NCBI RefSeq assembly: GCF_000741785.1
Contig: NZ_JGZP01000004.1
Span: 1-64,000 of the forward strand
DNA from: Bifidobacterium stellenboschense
GTDB taxonomy: Bacteria; Actinomycetota; Actinomycetes; Actinomycetales; Bifidobacteriaceae
DNA: 64,000 nt
Direction: 5' to 3'
In this document: positions 52,317 through 61,911 of the stretch, one piece after another
Layout: each line of letters opens with the position of its first letter
Position numbering within the stretch: the stretch's first letter is position 1
Made by a program: the position numbers and the translations under genes
Notes under the pieces: generated by a model
The model's database searches: none
What the model was told of the DNA's origin: nothing
Seen by the model: only the letters and a program-made list of their open reading frames with translations

Positions 52317-52460
52317 TGACCAAAACCGGCGGTCCGCCGGAACGCCGGACCCGCCCGTCTGCAATCGCCTTGTGAATCATCCCCGCGGACGAGCGTGCCC
52401 GACACATCCCCTTCGTACAATCGGCACCGAATGGAAACCGACCGATAGGGGATCGACATC

Positions 52461-52997
52461 GTGGGACGTCTGCTCACCCGAACGCAGATACGGCGGATCG
52501 TCGCCGAAAACGGGCGCGAAGTGCTCGCGCACCCGAACATGCAGCGCGAACGCGCGAACTACCAGCACGGCAACGTGTCGACGTTCGCGCACTCCATCCG
52601 CGTGGCGTGCCTCGCCGTCTGGCTCGCCGACCGCGCGCACCTGTGGAACCGCGTCGACCTGAAGTCGCTCGTGCGCGCCGCGCTCCTGCACGATTACTTC
52701 CTCTACGACTGGCATGACTGGGACGGCGGCACGCACCGGCTGCACGGGTTCACGCACGGCAACGCCGCGCTGCTCAACGCGATGCGCGACTTCCGCCTCA
52801 ACGCGATCGAACGCGATTCGATCTCCTGCCACATGTTCCCGATGACGCCCACCGCGCCCAGCTACGTGGAAGGATGGCTCGTCACCGCCGCCGACAAACT
52901 GTCCGCCACACGCGAGACGTTCTCGCTCGACCGGTTCAACAAAGGCAAGGGCGGTAAAGGCGACAGGAACGTCAAGGACGAGGAGCGCGCGCGATGA
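52461..52997 (+). CDS. HD-domain phosphohydrolase
   Basis: 178 residues, GTG start. The metal-binding pattern is visible: QHGNVSTFAHSIRVACLAVW, LLHDYFLYDWHDWD (HD pair), then HRLHGFTHGN and ISCHMFPM histidines. The C-terminus is basic and Gly-rich (FNKGKGGKGD). HD proteins hydrolyse phosphate esters of nucleotides or related compounds; the substrate is unknown. Its end overlaps the next gene by 4 bases (ATGA), a pairing with CmpB-like proteins that recurs in other genomes. Confidence 0.85.
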   Translation: MGRLLTRTQIRRIVAENGREVLAHPNMQRERANYQHGNVSTFAHSIRVACLAVWLADRAHLWNRVDLKSLVRAALLHDYFLYDWHDWDGGTHRLHGFTHGNAALLNAMRDFRLNAIERDSISCHMFPMTPTAPSYVEGWLVTAADKLSATRETFSLDRFNKGKGGKGDRNVKDEERAR

Positions 52998-53896
52998 CGA
53001 TGCTCTTCCTCGAATACCTGTTCCTGTGGTACCTGTTCTACAGCTTCTGCGGCTGGGTGTACGAGTCCGTCCTCGTCTCCGTGCAGCAGCGGCGTTTTGT
53101 CAACCGCGGCTTCCTCAACGGCCCGCTATGCCCGATCTACGGCACCGGCGCGGTCCTCGCCGTCGTCGTGTTCGGCGGGGAACGCAATCCGGCGGTCGTG
53201 TTCCTCGTCTCCTCGGTGGGCGCGTGCATCCTCGAATACTTCACCTCCTGGGCGATGGAGGAGCTGTTCCACGCCCGTTGGTGGGATTATTCGCATTTCC
53301 GCTTCAACCTGAACGGCCGCATCTGCCTGCTCGGCGCGATCGTGTTCGGCATCGGCGGCGTCGCCATCGTCGACGTCATTCAGCCGCAGGTGGCGCGCGT
53401 CACGGCGATGATCCCGCTGGTCCTGATTCACGTGATGTGCGCCGTGTTCCTCGTTGCCATCACCGTCGACGCGGTGGTCACCGTGGTCGGCATCGTCGAC
53501 TTCGAGAAGAGCCTCGAACAGTTCCAGACGGCCGTCGCCAAGTACGGCGACGCGTTCGGCGAGATGCGCGAGAAGGTCGGCGACGCGATGGGCGAGGCGA
53601 CCGGCCGCGCCGCCGAACTTGCCGCGGGCGTCGCGGCCGGCGCGAACGAGCGTCTTGGCGGCGTGCCCGGCAAGGTGGGCGAGACGATCGGCGAGAAGGT
53701 CGGCGGAACCTGGCATTCCGGCAGGGAGATGTCCACCGAGCTGATGTTGCGCATCCGTGAAGCCGCCGCGAGCGCGTTCAACCGTCAGCAGCGCCGTATG
53801 ATCGTCTCCTTCCCGCGCCTCAAGGCGACGCGCAACGACGAATCCCTCCAGCAGCTGCGCGAGGCGTTCGAGAAGCTGCGCCGCAGCGGCCGGTGA
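52994..53896 (+). CDS. CmpB-like membrane protein (putative ABC permease family)
   Basis: 300 residues. Residues 1-170 hold about five transmembrane helices and the family strings LFYSFCGWVYESVLVS, RRFVNRGFLNGPLCPIYG and SWAMEELFHARWWDYS. From about 175 there is a soluble Ala/Gly-rich helical tail (EKSLEQFQTAVAKYGDAFGE, AANERLGGVPGKVGETIGE) ending in a basic region. The family is often labelled a putative ABC permease, but no ATPase is nearby and the activity is unproven. Confidence 0.85.
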   Translation: MTMLFLEYLFLWYLFYSFCGWVYESVLVSVQQRRFVNRGFLNGPLCPIYGTGAVLAVVVFGGERNPAVVFLVSSVGACILEYFTSWAMEELFHARWWDYSHFRFNLNGRICLLGAIVFGIGGVAIVDVIQPQVARVTAMIPLVLIHVMCAVFLVAITVDAVVTVVGIVDFEKSLEQFQTAVAKYGDAFGEMREKVGDAMGEATGRAAELAAGVAAGANERLGGVPGKVGETIGEKVGGTWHSGREMSTELMLRIREAAASAFNRQQRRMIVSFPRLKATRNDESLQQLREAFEKLRRSGR

Positions 53897-54012
53897 CGGA
53901 AGCGCACGCGTGCCGCGCGGCACTGTCGCCGCGGCATGCGAGACTGGTAGGCGCTCGGAATCCGGGCGCATCCAAGACAATACCCACAATTCGATAGGGA
54001 GAGCGACCAGTT

Positions 54013-55335
54013 ATGGCTCACGTCATCGACTTCAAAGAAGCGGGGTTCGACACCCTGCTCGATGAGCTGGAATGGCGCGGGTTGATCTCGCAGTCCACGG
54101 ACCGCGATCGACTCGCAGAAGCGTTGAACGGGGAGCCGATCGCCTATTATTGCGGCTTCGACCCGACCGCCGCCTCCCTGCACATCGGCAACCTCGTCCA
54201 GCTCATCAACATGCGCCACCTCCAGGCGGCGGGCCATCACCCGATCGCCCTCGTCGGCGGCGCCACGGGCCTGATCGGCGATCCGCGCCAGTCGGGCGAG
54301 CGCACGCTCAACCCGAAGGATGTAGTGGCCGGCTGGGCCGAGCGTCTGAAGAAGCAGATTGGCGGCATCCTCGTCACCGACGGCGACAATCCGGTGCGCT
54401 TCGTCTCCAACTACGACTGGACCGCGCAGATGAGCGTCATCGACTTCCTGCGCGACGTCGGCAAGAACTTCCGTCTCGGCACGATGCTCGCCAAGGACAC
54501 GGTCGCCCGCCGCCTCAACTCGGAGGAGGGCATCTCCTTCACCGAGTTCAGCTACCAGGTGCTGCAGGGCAACGACTTCCTCCATCTGTACGACGAATAC
54601 CACTGCACGCTCGAGCTCGGCGGCTCCGACCAGTGGGGCAACCTCACCTCCGGCCTCGACCTCATCCACAAGGTGCGCGGCGTGGACGTCAACGTGTTCA
54701 CCAGCCCGATCATCACCGACGCCAACGGCAAGAAGTTCGGCAAGTCCGAGGGCAACGCCGTCTGGCTCGACCCGACGATGCTCTCGCCGTACAAGTTCTA
54801 CCAGTTCTGGATCAACCGTCCGGACGTGGAGATGGAGAGCCTCCTGAAGGCGTTCACGTTCCTGCCGAAGGCGGAGATCGAACGCCTCGTCGAGGAGTCG
54901 AAGACCAATCCGGGCCGTCGCGAGGCGCAGAAGGCGCTCGCCTGGGAGGTCACCAGCTTCGTGCACGGCGAGGCCGCCACGCAGGCCGCGATCGACGCCT
55001 CCGCCGCCCTGTTCGGTCGCGGCGGCGATCTGGCCGACATCGACGAGGCGACGCTCGAATCGGTGCTCGACGGTTTCAAGGTCGTCGACGAGAACGGCGA
55101 GCACGTGTTCCCGTCCGTCGAAGCGGGCGTGCGCGTGATCGACGCCGCACAGGCCGCCGGCCTGTTCAAGACCGTTTCCGAGGCACGTCGCGCCATCAAG
55201 TCCGGTGGCGTGTACCTCAACAACGCGCGCGTGGAGAGCGACGAGGCGACGCTCGGCGAAGACGACTTCCTCCAGGGTCGTTTCGCGCTGATCCGCCGCG
55301 GCAAGAAGGCGCTCGGCGCCGTCGAGAAGCGCTGA
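54013..55335 (+). CDS. tyrS: Tyrosyl-tRNA synthetase
   Basis: 440 residues, class [16 protein letters not shown] carries the HIGH-like motif (LHIGN) and KKFGKSEGN the KMSKS-like motif (KFGKS). The Tyr-binding residues lie in [17 protein letters not shown] and [11 protein letters not shown]-terminal S4 RNA-binding domain ([20 protein letters not shown]) finishes the chain. No T-box leader is seen. Confidence 0.97.
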   Translation: MAHVIDFKEAGFDTLLDELEWRGLISQSTDRDRLAEALNGEPIAYYCGFDPTAASLHIGNLVQLINMRHLQAAGHHPIALVGGATGLIGDPRQSGERTLNPKDVVAGWAERLKKQIGGILVTDGDNPVRFVSNYDWTAQMSVIDFLRDVGKNFRLGTMLAKDTVARRLNSEEGISFTEFSYQVLQGNDFLHLYDEYHCTLELGGSDQWGNLTSGLDLIHKVRGVDVNVFTSPIITDANGKKFGKSEGNAVWLDPTMLSPYKFYQFWINRPDVEMESLLKAFTFLPKAEIERLVEESKTNPGRREAQKALAWEVTSFVHGEAATQAAIDASAALFGRGGDLADIDEATLESVLDGFKVVDENGEHVFPSVEAGVRVIDAAQAAGLFKTVSEARRAIKSGGVYLNNARVESDEATLGEDDFLQGRFALIRRGKKALGAVEKR

Positions 55336-55403
55336 ACCGGCGCATCCGGTCGCGCATACGCGCATAAGACAAGACTTTCGTAGTAGAGAAAGGCATACAC
55401 AAC

Positions 55404-57437
55404 ATGGCAGAAGGCAACGAGCGTTCCGGCAAGTCGTTCGGCGGCCGCAAGGGCGGCTACGGCCACGGTTCCGGTCGTCCCGGCTCCCGCGGCGGCAACG
55501 GCTTCAAGCCGCGCGGCAAGGGCGGTTTCCATAAGGGCGGTTTCCGCAAGGACGGCGAGCGCGGCGGGTTCCGCCGCGACGGCGAGGGCCGTGACGGCGA
55601 GCGCCGCGGCGGCTACCGCAAGGACTTCCACAAGGACGGTTTCCGTAAGGACTTCCATCGTGACGGCGATCGCGATTTCCGCCGTGACGGTGACGGCGAG
55701 CGCGGCGGCTTCCGCAAGGGTCCGCGTCAGGGCGGCGACCGTGATTTCCGTCGTGACGGCGAGCGTCGCGGCTACGGCAAGTCCGGCGGTTTCCATAAGG
55801 GCGGTTTCCGCAAGGACGGCGAGCGCGGCGGGTTCCGCCGTGACGACGACCGTCGCGGTGGTTTCCGCAAGGACTTCCATCGTGACGGCGATCGTGATTT
55901 CCGTCGTGACGGCGACGGCGAGCGTCGTGATTTCCACAAGGGCCCGCGTCAGGGCGGTGACCGCGACTTCCGCCGTGACGGCGAGCGTCGCGGCAACGGC
56001 GGCTTCCGTCGCGATGACCGCCGTGACTTCCACCGTGACGACCGTCGCGGCGGCAAGGGTGGTTTCCGCAAGGACTTCCATCGTGACGGCGATCGTGATT
56101 TCCGTCGTGACGGCGATCGCGACTTCCGTCGTGACGACCGTCGTGACGGCGAGCGTCAGGGCTTCCGCAAGGACTTCCACAGGGACGACCGTCGCGACTT
56201 CCATCGTGACGATCGCCGCGATGACCGCCGCGGTTTCCGTCGTGACGGCGATCGCGATTTCCGTCGTGACGAGCGTCGTGACGATCGCGGCGATCGCGGC
56301 GGCAACCCGCGCTACCAGCGCGACGACTCCCGTCGCTTCGACGATCGTCGTGAGAACGGCCCTCGCCGCAACGGCGAAGGCGCGGTGAGCTTCCCCTCGC
56401 AGAACCCGTACACCGATCGTCGTCCGAACGAGCCCCGCATGCCGAAGGGCATGGTGTGGGGCATGCTCTCCAAGGACGAGAAGGAGCGTCTGCGCGGCCT
56501 GTCCAAGGAGCACGCCGAGAACATCGGCCTGCACATCCTCGCCGCGTACACGCTGCTCGACGACGATCCGCAGGCCGCGCTCGAGCACGCCCAGTGGGTC
56601 GCCAAGCAGGCCTCCCGCATCGACTTCGCGCGTGAGACGCTCGCGTTCGTCGCCTACCGCAAGGGCGACTACAAGCTCGCGCTCAAGGAGTTCCGCACCG
56701 CGTACCGCATGAACGGCTACCTCGACTACCTGCCGTTCATGGCCGACTGCGAGCGTGGTCTCGGCAACCCGAAGAAGGCCATCGAGATGGCCGTCTCCGA
56801 CGACGCCAAGTACCTGAAGGGCGAGTCCAAGGCCGAGATGTTCCTCGTGTACGCCGGCGCGCTCGGTGATTTGGAGCATTGGGACAAGGCCATCGAGATC
56901 GTGCACACGCTCGGCCGTTCCAAGGGTCTGGCCGGCAGCTACCGCATGCGCGCCCTGCAGGCCGAGCAGCTGTTCCTCGAGGAGGCCGGCCGTTCCGACG
57001 AAGCCATCGCGCTCGACCAGGTCATCGAGAAGCTGGAGAACCAGTACGCCGACTTCGACGAGGACGAGGAGAGCGATGACGTGATCATCGACCACGATCT
57101 CGAGCACCTCGACGATCCGGACGTGCTCGCCGAGCTCGGCATCTCCGAGGACGACGCCCAGTACGCGCCCGAGGACGAGACCGAGGAGAGCGACGAGGAG
57201 TCCGAAGCCGAATCCGAGGACGGGGCCGAGACCGCCGAAGGCGAGTCCGAGTCCGAAGCCCACGCCGAGGAGGAGACCCAGGAGGATTCCGAGGAGTCCG
57301 TCGACGGCGAAACCGCCGACACCGACGAGACGCAGGCCCCGGCCGAAGAGGCCGTCGAAGGCGCCGAATCCGACGACGAGCCGGAACAGGTTTCCGATGA
57401 ATCCGCCTCCGACGAATCCGAGACGACCGAGGCGTGA
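55404..57437 (+). CDS. RG/RD/GF-repeat protein with TPR-like core and acidic tail
   Basis: 677 residues in three parts. Residues 1-315: repeats of GGFRKD, FRRDGDR, DFHRDD and RRDGERR, extremely rich in Arg, Asp, Gly and Phe. Residues about 340-545: a helical TPR-like domain (LGLHILAAYTLLDDDPQAAL, YRKGDYKLALKEFRTAYRMN, RSDEAIALDQVIEKLENQYA). Residues about 550-677: almost only Glu, Asp, Ser and Ala. The central part sits where other actinobacteria have a TPR protein between tyrS and the HAD phosphatase (Rv1691 position). The N-terminal repeats look like an RNA-binding, possibly condensate-forming tail. Function unknown. Confidence 0.85.
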   Translation: MAEGNERSGKSFGGRKGGYGHGSGRPGSRGGNGFKPRGKGGFHKGGFRKDGERGGFRRDGEGRDGERRGGYRKDFHKDGFRKDFHRDGDRDFRRDGDGERGGFRKGPRQGGDRDFRRDGERRGYGKSGGFHKGGFRKDGERGGFRRDDDRRGGFRKDFHRDGDRDFRRDGDGERRDFHKGPRQGGDRDFRRDGERRGNGGFRRDDRRDFHRDDRRGGKGGFRKDFHRDGDRDFRRDGDRDFRRDDRRDGERQGFRKDFHRDDRRDFHRDDRRDDRRGFRRDGDRDFRRDERRDDRGDRGGNPRYQRDDSRRFDDRRENGPRRNGEGAVSFPSQNPYTDRRPNEPRMPKGMVWGMLSKDEKERLRGLSKEHAENIGLHILAAYTLLDDDPQAALEHAQWVAKQASRIDFARETLAFVAYRKGDYKLALKEFRTAYRMNGYLDYLPFMADCERGLGNPKKAIEMAVSDDAKYLKGESKAEMFLVYAGALGDLEHWDKAIEIVHTLGRSKGLAGSYRMRALQAEQLFLEEAGRSDEAIALDQVIEKLENQYADFDEDEESDDVIIDHDLEHLDDPDVLAELGISEDDAQYAPEDETEESDEESEAESEDGAETAEGESESEAHAEEETQEDSEESVDGETADTDETQAPAEEAVEGAESDDEPEQVSDESASDESETTEA

Positions 57438-58486
57438 GCGGACGCATGACGCGATTCCTCAAAGGCACCACGGCCCCGATCGCCGAAGCCTACAAGCTCG
57501 CGCTGCTCGACCTCGACGGCGTGGTCTACCGGGGCAAGAACCCGGTGGAGCACGCCGCGGCGTCCATCCGCGCCGCCGAGGCCGCCGGCATGACCATCGA
57601 ATACACGACGAACAACTCGTCGCGTTTCCAGCACGTCGTCGCCGACCAGCTGAAGGGCTTCGACCTCGACGTCGAACCCTGGCAGGTCATCACCTCCTCG
57701 GTGGTGGCCGCCCGCATGGTCGCCAAGGCCGTGCCCGCCGGTTCCACCGTGCTCGTCGTCGGCGCGGAGCATCTGCGCGAGGAGGTCACGCGCGCCGGAC
57801 TCGTCGTCACCGACGATCCGACCGTCAAACCCGCGGCCGTCATCCAGGGCTGGTTCCCGGAGATGACCTGGCAGATGATGGCGAACGCCGCGTTCGCCGT
57901 CGAGGCCGGCGCCACGTACTTCGTGACCAACCGCGACCTGACCATCCCGCGCGAACTCGGCATCGCGCCCGGCTGCGGCTCGATGATCCGCGCGGTCATC
58001 GCCGCCACCGGCGTCGAACCGGTCGCCTCCGCGGGCAAGCCCGAATCGTACATGTACGACGAGGCGCGCGAACTCAACGCGTCCGGCGGCCAGTCGCTCG
58101 TCCCGAAGGACGAGTCCATCGCCATCGGCGACCGACTCGACACTGACATCGAGGCGGGCAACCGGGGCGGCTACGACTCACTCGCCGTACTGACCGGCGT
58201 CACGAACCCGCATGAGCTGATGCTCGCGCCCGCGCACCTGCGTCCCACCTATGTGGCGCCGGACCTGCGCGCGCTCGGCGAGACCATGCCCGAACCGCGC
58301 GACCACGGCGACGGACGCTGGACGTGCGGCGGCGCCGAGGCCGTGCTGGACGCGGCCGCCGGCACGTTCGTCGTCTCCGACGCGACGAGCGTGGACGCGC
58401 TGCGCGCCGCGATCTGCGCCGCATGGCAGGCCGCCGATGCCGGCGTCGACATGACCGCGATCACGCTGCCGGAGTTCACGCTGTGA
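57434..58486 (+). CDS. HAD-IIA family phosphatase
   Basis: 350 residues from a GTG in a GTGA overlap with the previous gene; an ATG at 57446 is an alternative. Motif I LALLDLDGVVYRG, motif II TTNNSSR, the capping domain, motif III Lys in ASAGKPESYMYDEA and motif IV AIGDRLDTDIEAG are complete. The mycobacterial protein at the same place (Rv1692) is a glycerol-3-phosphate phosphatase, so phospholipid-glycerol recycling is a reasonable guess. A C-terminal 85-residue extension after the HAD fold is unassigned. Confidence 0.9.
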   Translation: MSGRMTRFLKGTTAPIAEAYKLALLDLDGVVYRGKNPVEHAAASIRAAEAAGMTIEYTTNNSSRFQHVVADQLKGFDLDVEPWQVITSSVVAARMVAKAVPAGSTVLVVGAEHLREEVTRAGLVVTDDPTVKPAAVIQGWFPEMTWQMMANAAFAVEAGATYFVTNRDLTIPRELGIAPGCGSMIRAVIAATGVEPVASAGKPESYMYDEARELNASGGQSLVPKDESIAIGDRLDTDIEAGNRGGYDSLAVLTGVTNPHELMLAPAHLRPTYVAPDLRALGETMPEPRDHGDGRWTCGGAEAVLDAAAGTFVVSDATSVDALRAAICAAWQAADAGVDMTAITLPEFTL

Positions 58487-58671
58487 GCGACGACCGCACC
58501 GTGAACGGCACTATGAACGGCATCACGCACGACGCCACGGCCACGCCGCCCACCGGCGACATCGCCGACGTGCTGCCCGGCTTCGACCAGATGGACGACG
58601 ACGGGCGCATCGCCGCGCTGCGCGGCCTGCTCGACGAGCTGAAGCGCGAACTCGACGCGATCGGCGACTGA
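58483..58671 (+). CDS. Small acidic protein between HAD phosphatase and tlyA
   Basis: 62 residues, GTG start in a GTGA overlap with the phosphatase gene. After a disordered-looking N-terminus the chain ends DDDGRIAALRGLLDELKREL DAIGD, one charged helix. A similarly small protein lies at the same place in mycobacteria (Rv1693). No function known; translation is coupled to its neighbour. Confidence 0.7.
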   Translation: MSDDRTVNGTMNGITHDATATPPTGDIADVLPGFDQMDDDGRIAALRGLLDELKRELDAIGD

Positions 58672-58714
58672 TCCACGATACCGGCGCACCAGTCATGAGA
58701 AGGAGGGAACGAGA

Positions 58715-59509
58715 ATGACGAACGACGGCATCGCCTCATACGAGGCCGATGACGAGCCGATCGACATGCCCGACCGTCTCGACCTGTGGCTCGTCGCCGG
58801 GGGAGGGGTCGACTCGCGTTCCAAGGCGCAGCGGCTCATCAAAGGCGGGCATGTCACCGTCAACGGGAAGGTCGTGACCAAACCCGCGTATGCGATCGGC
58901 GATGCCGCGCACACGCGCATCGTCGTCGACAAGGGCGACGACTACGTCTCGCGCGGCGCCTACAAGCTCGTCGGTGCGTTCGACGCGTTCGCCGCGCACG
59001 GACTGCCCGAACCGGTGGGCTTCGACTGCCTCGACATCGGCGCGTCCACCGGCGGGTTCACGCAGGTGCTGCTGCGCCGCGGCGCACGCCGGGTCATCGC
59101 GCTCGACGTCGGCCACGGCCAGCTCGACCCGCGCGTCGCCGGAGACGAACACGTCATCGAGATGAGCGGCGTCAACGTCCGCGACGTCACGGCCGACAGC
59201 TTGCCGTACGCTCCGGCGATGATCGTCTCCGACGTCTCCTTCATCTCCCTGACCTACGTGATCCCCGTGATCGCGCGCATCGCCGCGCCCGGAGCGCACA
59301 TCGTGCTGCTCGTCAAACCCCAGTTCGAAGTGGGGCGGGCGGGACTCGACCGCCACGGCGTCGTCATCGACGAATCATTACGCGTCAAGGCGTTGGACGA
59401 CGTGACCGCATGCGCGCGCGAACACGGCCTGAAGGTCGTCGCCACCGCCCCGAGCCCCATCGAAGGCACCCACGGCAACGCCGAATACCTCCTCTACGCG
59501 CGCGCCTGA
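58715..59509 (+). CDS. tlyA: TlyA-family rRNA 2'-O-methyltransferase
   Basis: 264 residues. An S4 RNA-binding domain (about 20-85: RLDLWLVAGGGVDSRSKAQR) is followed by an FtsJ-like methyltransferase with SAM motif FDCLDIGASTGGFTQVLL and the catalytic Lys/Asp/Lys/Glu set, including LLVKPQFEVG. TlyA methylates cytidine ribose in 16S and 23S rRNA, and its loss gives capreomycin resistance in mycobacteria. AGGAGGG precedes the ATG. Confidence 0.94.
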   Translation: MTNDGIASYEADDEPIDMPDRLDLWLVAGGGVDSRSKAQRLIKGGHVTVNGKVVTKPAYAIGDAAHTRIVVDKGDDYVSRGAYKLVGAFDAFAAHGLPEPVGFDCLDIGASTGGFTQVLLRRGARRVIALDVGHGQLDPRVAGDEHVIEMSGVNVRDVTADSLPYAPAMIVSDVSFISLTYVIPVIARIAAPGAHIVLLVKPQFEVGRAGLDRHGVVIDESLRVKALDDVTACAREHGLKVVATAPSPIEGTHGNAEYLLYARA

Positions 59510-59530
59510 GGAAGGGCGCAAAGAGAACGA

Positions 59531-60193
59531 TCAGCGGTTGCCGGCGTGGATGAAGCGGTCGATCTGGTCCTCCTTGCCCATGATGACCAGCTCGTCGTTG
59601 CGGTGCATGATGAGCTCCTTCGAACCATACTGGAACTCCTTGCCCGGCGATTTGATGCCGACCACGGTGATGCCGTAACGCTCATGCACCTGCGCGTCCT
59701 CGATGGAATGGCCCACCGCGTGCGAGGGCGTGTGGATCTTCACGACCGTGTGCGCGCCCTCGATCTCGATGTAGTCCAGATAGTTGCCGCTCACCAGATG
59801 TCCTACGCGCTTGCCCGCGTCCGTCTCCGCGTTGATGATGTGACGCGCGCCGATGCGCTGCAGGATGCGCGCATGCTGCACGGACACCGACTTCGCCCAC
59901 AGGTCGGTCACGCCCGCGTCCAGCAGGTTGCCGGTCGTGATGACCGACGCCTCGACGCTGTCGCCGATGGCGACGACCGCCGTATCGAACTGGGAGGCGT
60001 CGATCTGCTCGATGGCGAGCACGTCGGTCATGTCCGCCTGGACGACCGGCACGTGCGCGGACCAGCGGGCCACCAGATCCGGATCCCTGTCGACGGCGAG
60101 CACGTCCTGGCCCATCGCGTCGAGGGTCATGGCCACGGCGCTGCCGAAACGGCCCAATCCCACGACCAGCACGCTCTTGCCTGATTTCGCCAT
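59531..60193 (-). CDS. trkA: Trk/Ktr potassium uptake regulatory subunit
   Basis: 220 residues: TrkA-N Rossmann domain (VLVVGLGRFGSAVAMTLDAM and the acidic VLAVDRDPDLV, about 8-135) and TrkA-C domain (about 140-218). As an RCK ring it gates the TrkH-type channel in response to nucleotide. It lies 52 bases downstream of the membrane subunit, same strand, and runs convergently against tlyA. Confidence 0.93.
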   Translation of the reverse strand: MAKSGKSVLVVGLGRFGSAVAMTLDAMGQDVLAVDRDPDLVARWSAHVPVVQADMTDVLAIEQIDASQFDTAVVAIGDSVEASVITTGNLLDAGVTDLWAKSVSVQHARILQRIGARHIINAETDAGKRVGHLVSGNYLDYIEIEGAHTVVKIHTPSHAVGHSIEDAQVHERYGITVVGIKSPGKEFQYGSKELIMHRNDELVIMGKEDQIDRFIHAGNR

Positions 60194-60245
60194 TGCCTTG
60201 CAGTCCTTTCCGTATGTCGTGAAATGTCGTGAAACGTTGCGGGGT

Positions 60246-61712
60246 TCAGCCGACCACGATCGGCTCGGTCGGGTAGCGCACCGCCTCCAGCGAACGGGGG
60301 CGGCTGATCGAATACGCGATGGTCATTGGTCCGAGACGGCCCACGACCATCGTCGCCGCGAGAATCGCCAACGCGGCCGGATTGTCCTCGCGCGCCACGC
60401 CCACCGTGTACCCGCCGAGGCCGAACGCCGAACAGGAGTCGAACAGTGAGTTCGTCAGCGACGAACCGGAGACGAGCATGAGCGACAGGGAGGAGACGAG
60501 CACGAGCAGCAGGCAGGTGCTGGTGATGCTCACTGCCGTCATCGCCACGTTCGTGGGGATGCGGTGGTGGAACGTGTTGATGTCCTTGTGGCCGGTGAAC
60601 GAGGCCTTGCAGATGAGCAGGATCACCGCGAACGTGGTCACGCGGATGCCGCCGGCCGTGGACGTGCTGCCGCCGCCGATGAACATGATCACGCTCATGA
60701 ACACCTTCGTCGGTTCGCTCACCTGCGGCACCCACGACAGGTCGAATCCGGAGCTGCGCGGCATGACGGCGGCGACCATCGCGTAGCGCATGCGCGTGTT
60801 GAAGTCCGCATCCCTGAACAGGAACGGATTGTCCCATTCGACGAGCAGGAACCAGGTGAGCGACATGACGACGATGATGAACGTGACGGAGAGCGTGATC
60901 TTCGTGTGCAGGCTCCAGCGTTTCGGCGGCACGTGCCCGCGCGCGCATTTGAGCAGGTTGAGGATCACGGGGAAGCCGAGCGTGCCGAGGAAAGCGGAGA
61001 ACATGATCGGCAGGCCCACGCCCCAGCTGTTGACGTGCAGGCCGGCCGTGTCCGGCGTGAAGCCCGCGTTGTTGTACGACATGACCGCGAAGAACAGCGA
61101 CTCCCACAGGGATTTGCGCCAGTCGCCCTCGTTGACCTTGAGCAGGCCGGGGAACAGGGCGATGAACGTCACGGTCTCGATGAACATCGTCGTGCCGATG
61201 ACGACGGTGAGGACGCCGCGGATCTCGCTGAGCTTCGACGTGCCCAGCTCGCTCGCCGTGAGCAGGCGCTGCGTCGACTTCATGTGATGGTTGATGGCGA
61301 GCGTGATCAGCGAGGCGAACGTCATCACGCCGATGCCGCCCAACTGCACGGAGACGAGCAGCACGGCCTGTCCGAACGTCGTCCAATGCGTGGTCGAGTT
61401 GACGATCGAGATGCCGCATGTGGACAGCGCGGAGACGGCGGTGAACATCGCCGTCGAGAACGTGGTCTTCTCGCCCTTCGGCGTGGACGGCGGGATGAGC
61501 AGCATGGTCGTCGCCGCGATGACCAGCACGATGAAGTACATGATGGTCAGGCGTCCGGGGTGCGAGACCAAGTGCTGGATGATTGTGCGCTGACGCGGCG
61601 GGCGCCCGTCCCCGTCCGCCGCCTGCGCGAACGTGTTGCCGGAGAACCACCACGCGTAGCCGCGGGAGGCCTCCCGGTTGGAGGAGGATTGGTCGAAGAC
61701 GGGATCCGCCAT
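60246..61712 (-). CDS. trkH: Trk/Ktr potassium uptake membrane subunit
   Basis: 488 residues from the ATG at 61712 (GAGGG just upstream); an ATG at 61754 is also possible. Ten or so helices with four pore-loop filter segments: FTAVSALSTCGIS, FFAVMSYNNAGFT, AAVMPRSSGFD, and FDSCSAFGLGGYTVG; also the conserved FIGGGSTSTAGGI. It imports potassium with the TrkA protein encoded next to it. The pair interrupts the tlyA-nadK linkage found in other actinobacteria. Confidence 0.94.
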   Translation of the reverse strand: MADPVFDQSSSNREASRGYAWWFSGNTFAQAADGDGRPPRQRTIIQHLVSHPGRLTIMYFIVLVIAATTMLLIPPSTPKGEKTTFSTAMFTAVSALSTCGISIVNSTTHWTTFGQAVLLVSVQLGGIGVMTFASLITLAINHHMKSTQRLLTASELGTSKLSEIRGVLTVVIGTTMFIETVTFIALFPGLLKVNEGDWRKSLWESLFFAVMSYNNAGFTPDTAGLHVNSWGVGLPIMFSAFLGTLGFPVILNLLKCARGHVPPKRWSLHTKITLSVTFIIVVMSLTWFLLVEWDNPFLFRDADFNTRMRYAMVAAVMPRSSGFDLSWVPQVSEPTKVFMSVIMFIGGGSTSTAGGIRVTTFAVILLICKASFTGHKDINTFHHRIPTNVAMTAVSITSTCLLLVLVSSLSLMLVSGSSLTNSLFDSCSAFGLGGYTVGVAREDNPAALAILAATMVVGRLGPMTIAYSISRPRSLEAVRYPTEPIVVG

Positions 61713-61911
61713 GTACCCTCGCCCCTCCTTGTCCGTCCGTGCTGTCTTTCTCATGGTGCTCCCGGCGTGCGCCGGCGTATGTGAGGCCATTGTAGGCGTG
61801 CATGTCGAGAAACCGCACGCGCCGGGGTTCGGGAACGGGGTTTCCAACATCCGTTCGATTCGGTTAGGATGGGTGGCAGTTGTACTGTTCCGTCCATCCA
61901 AGGGGGAGTCG

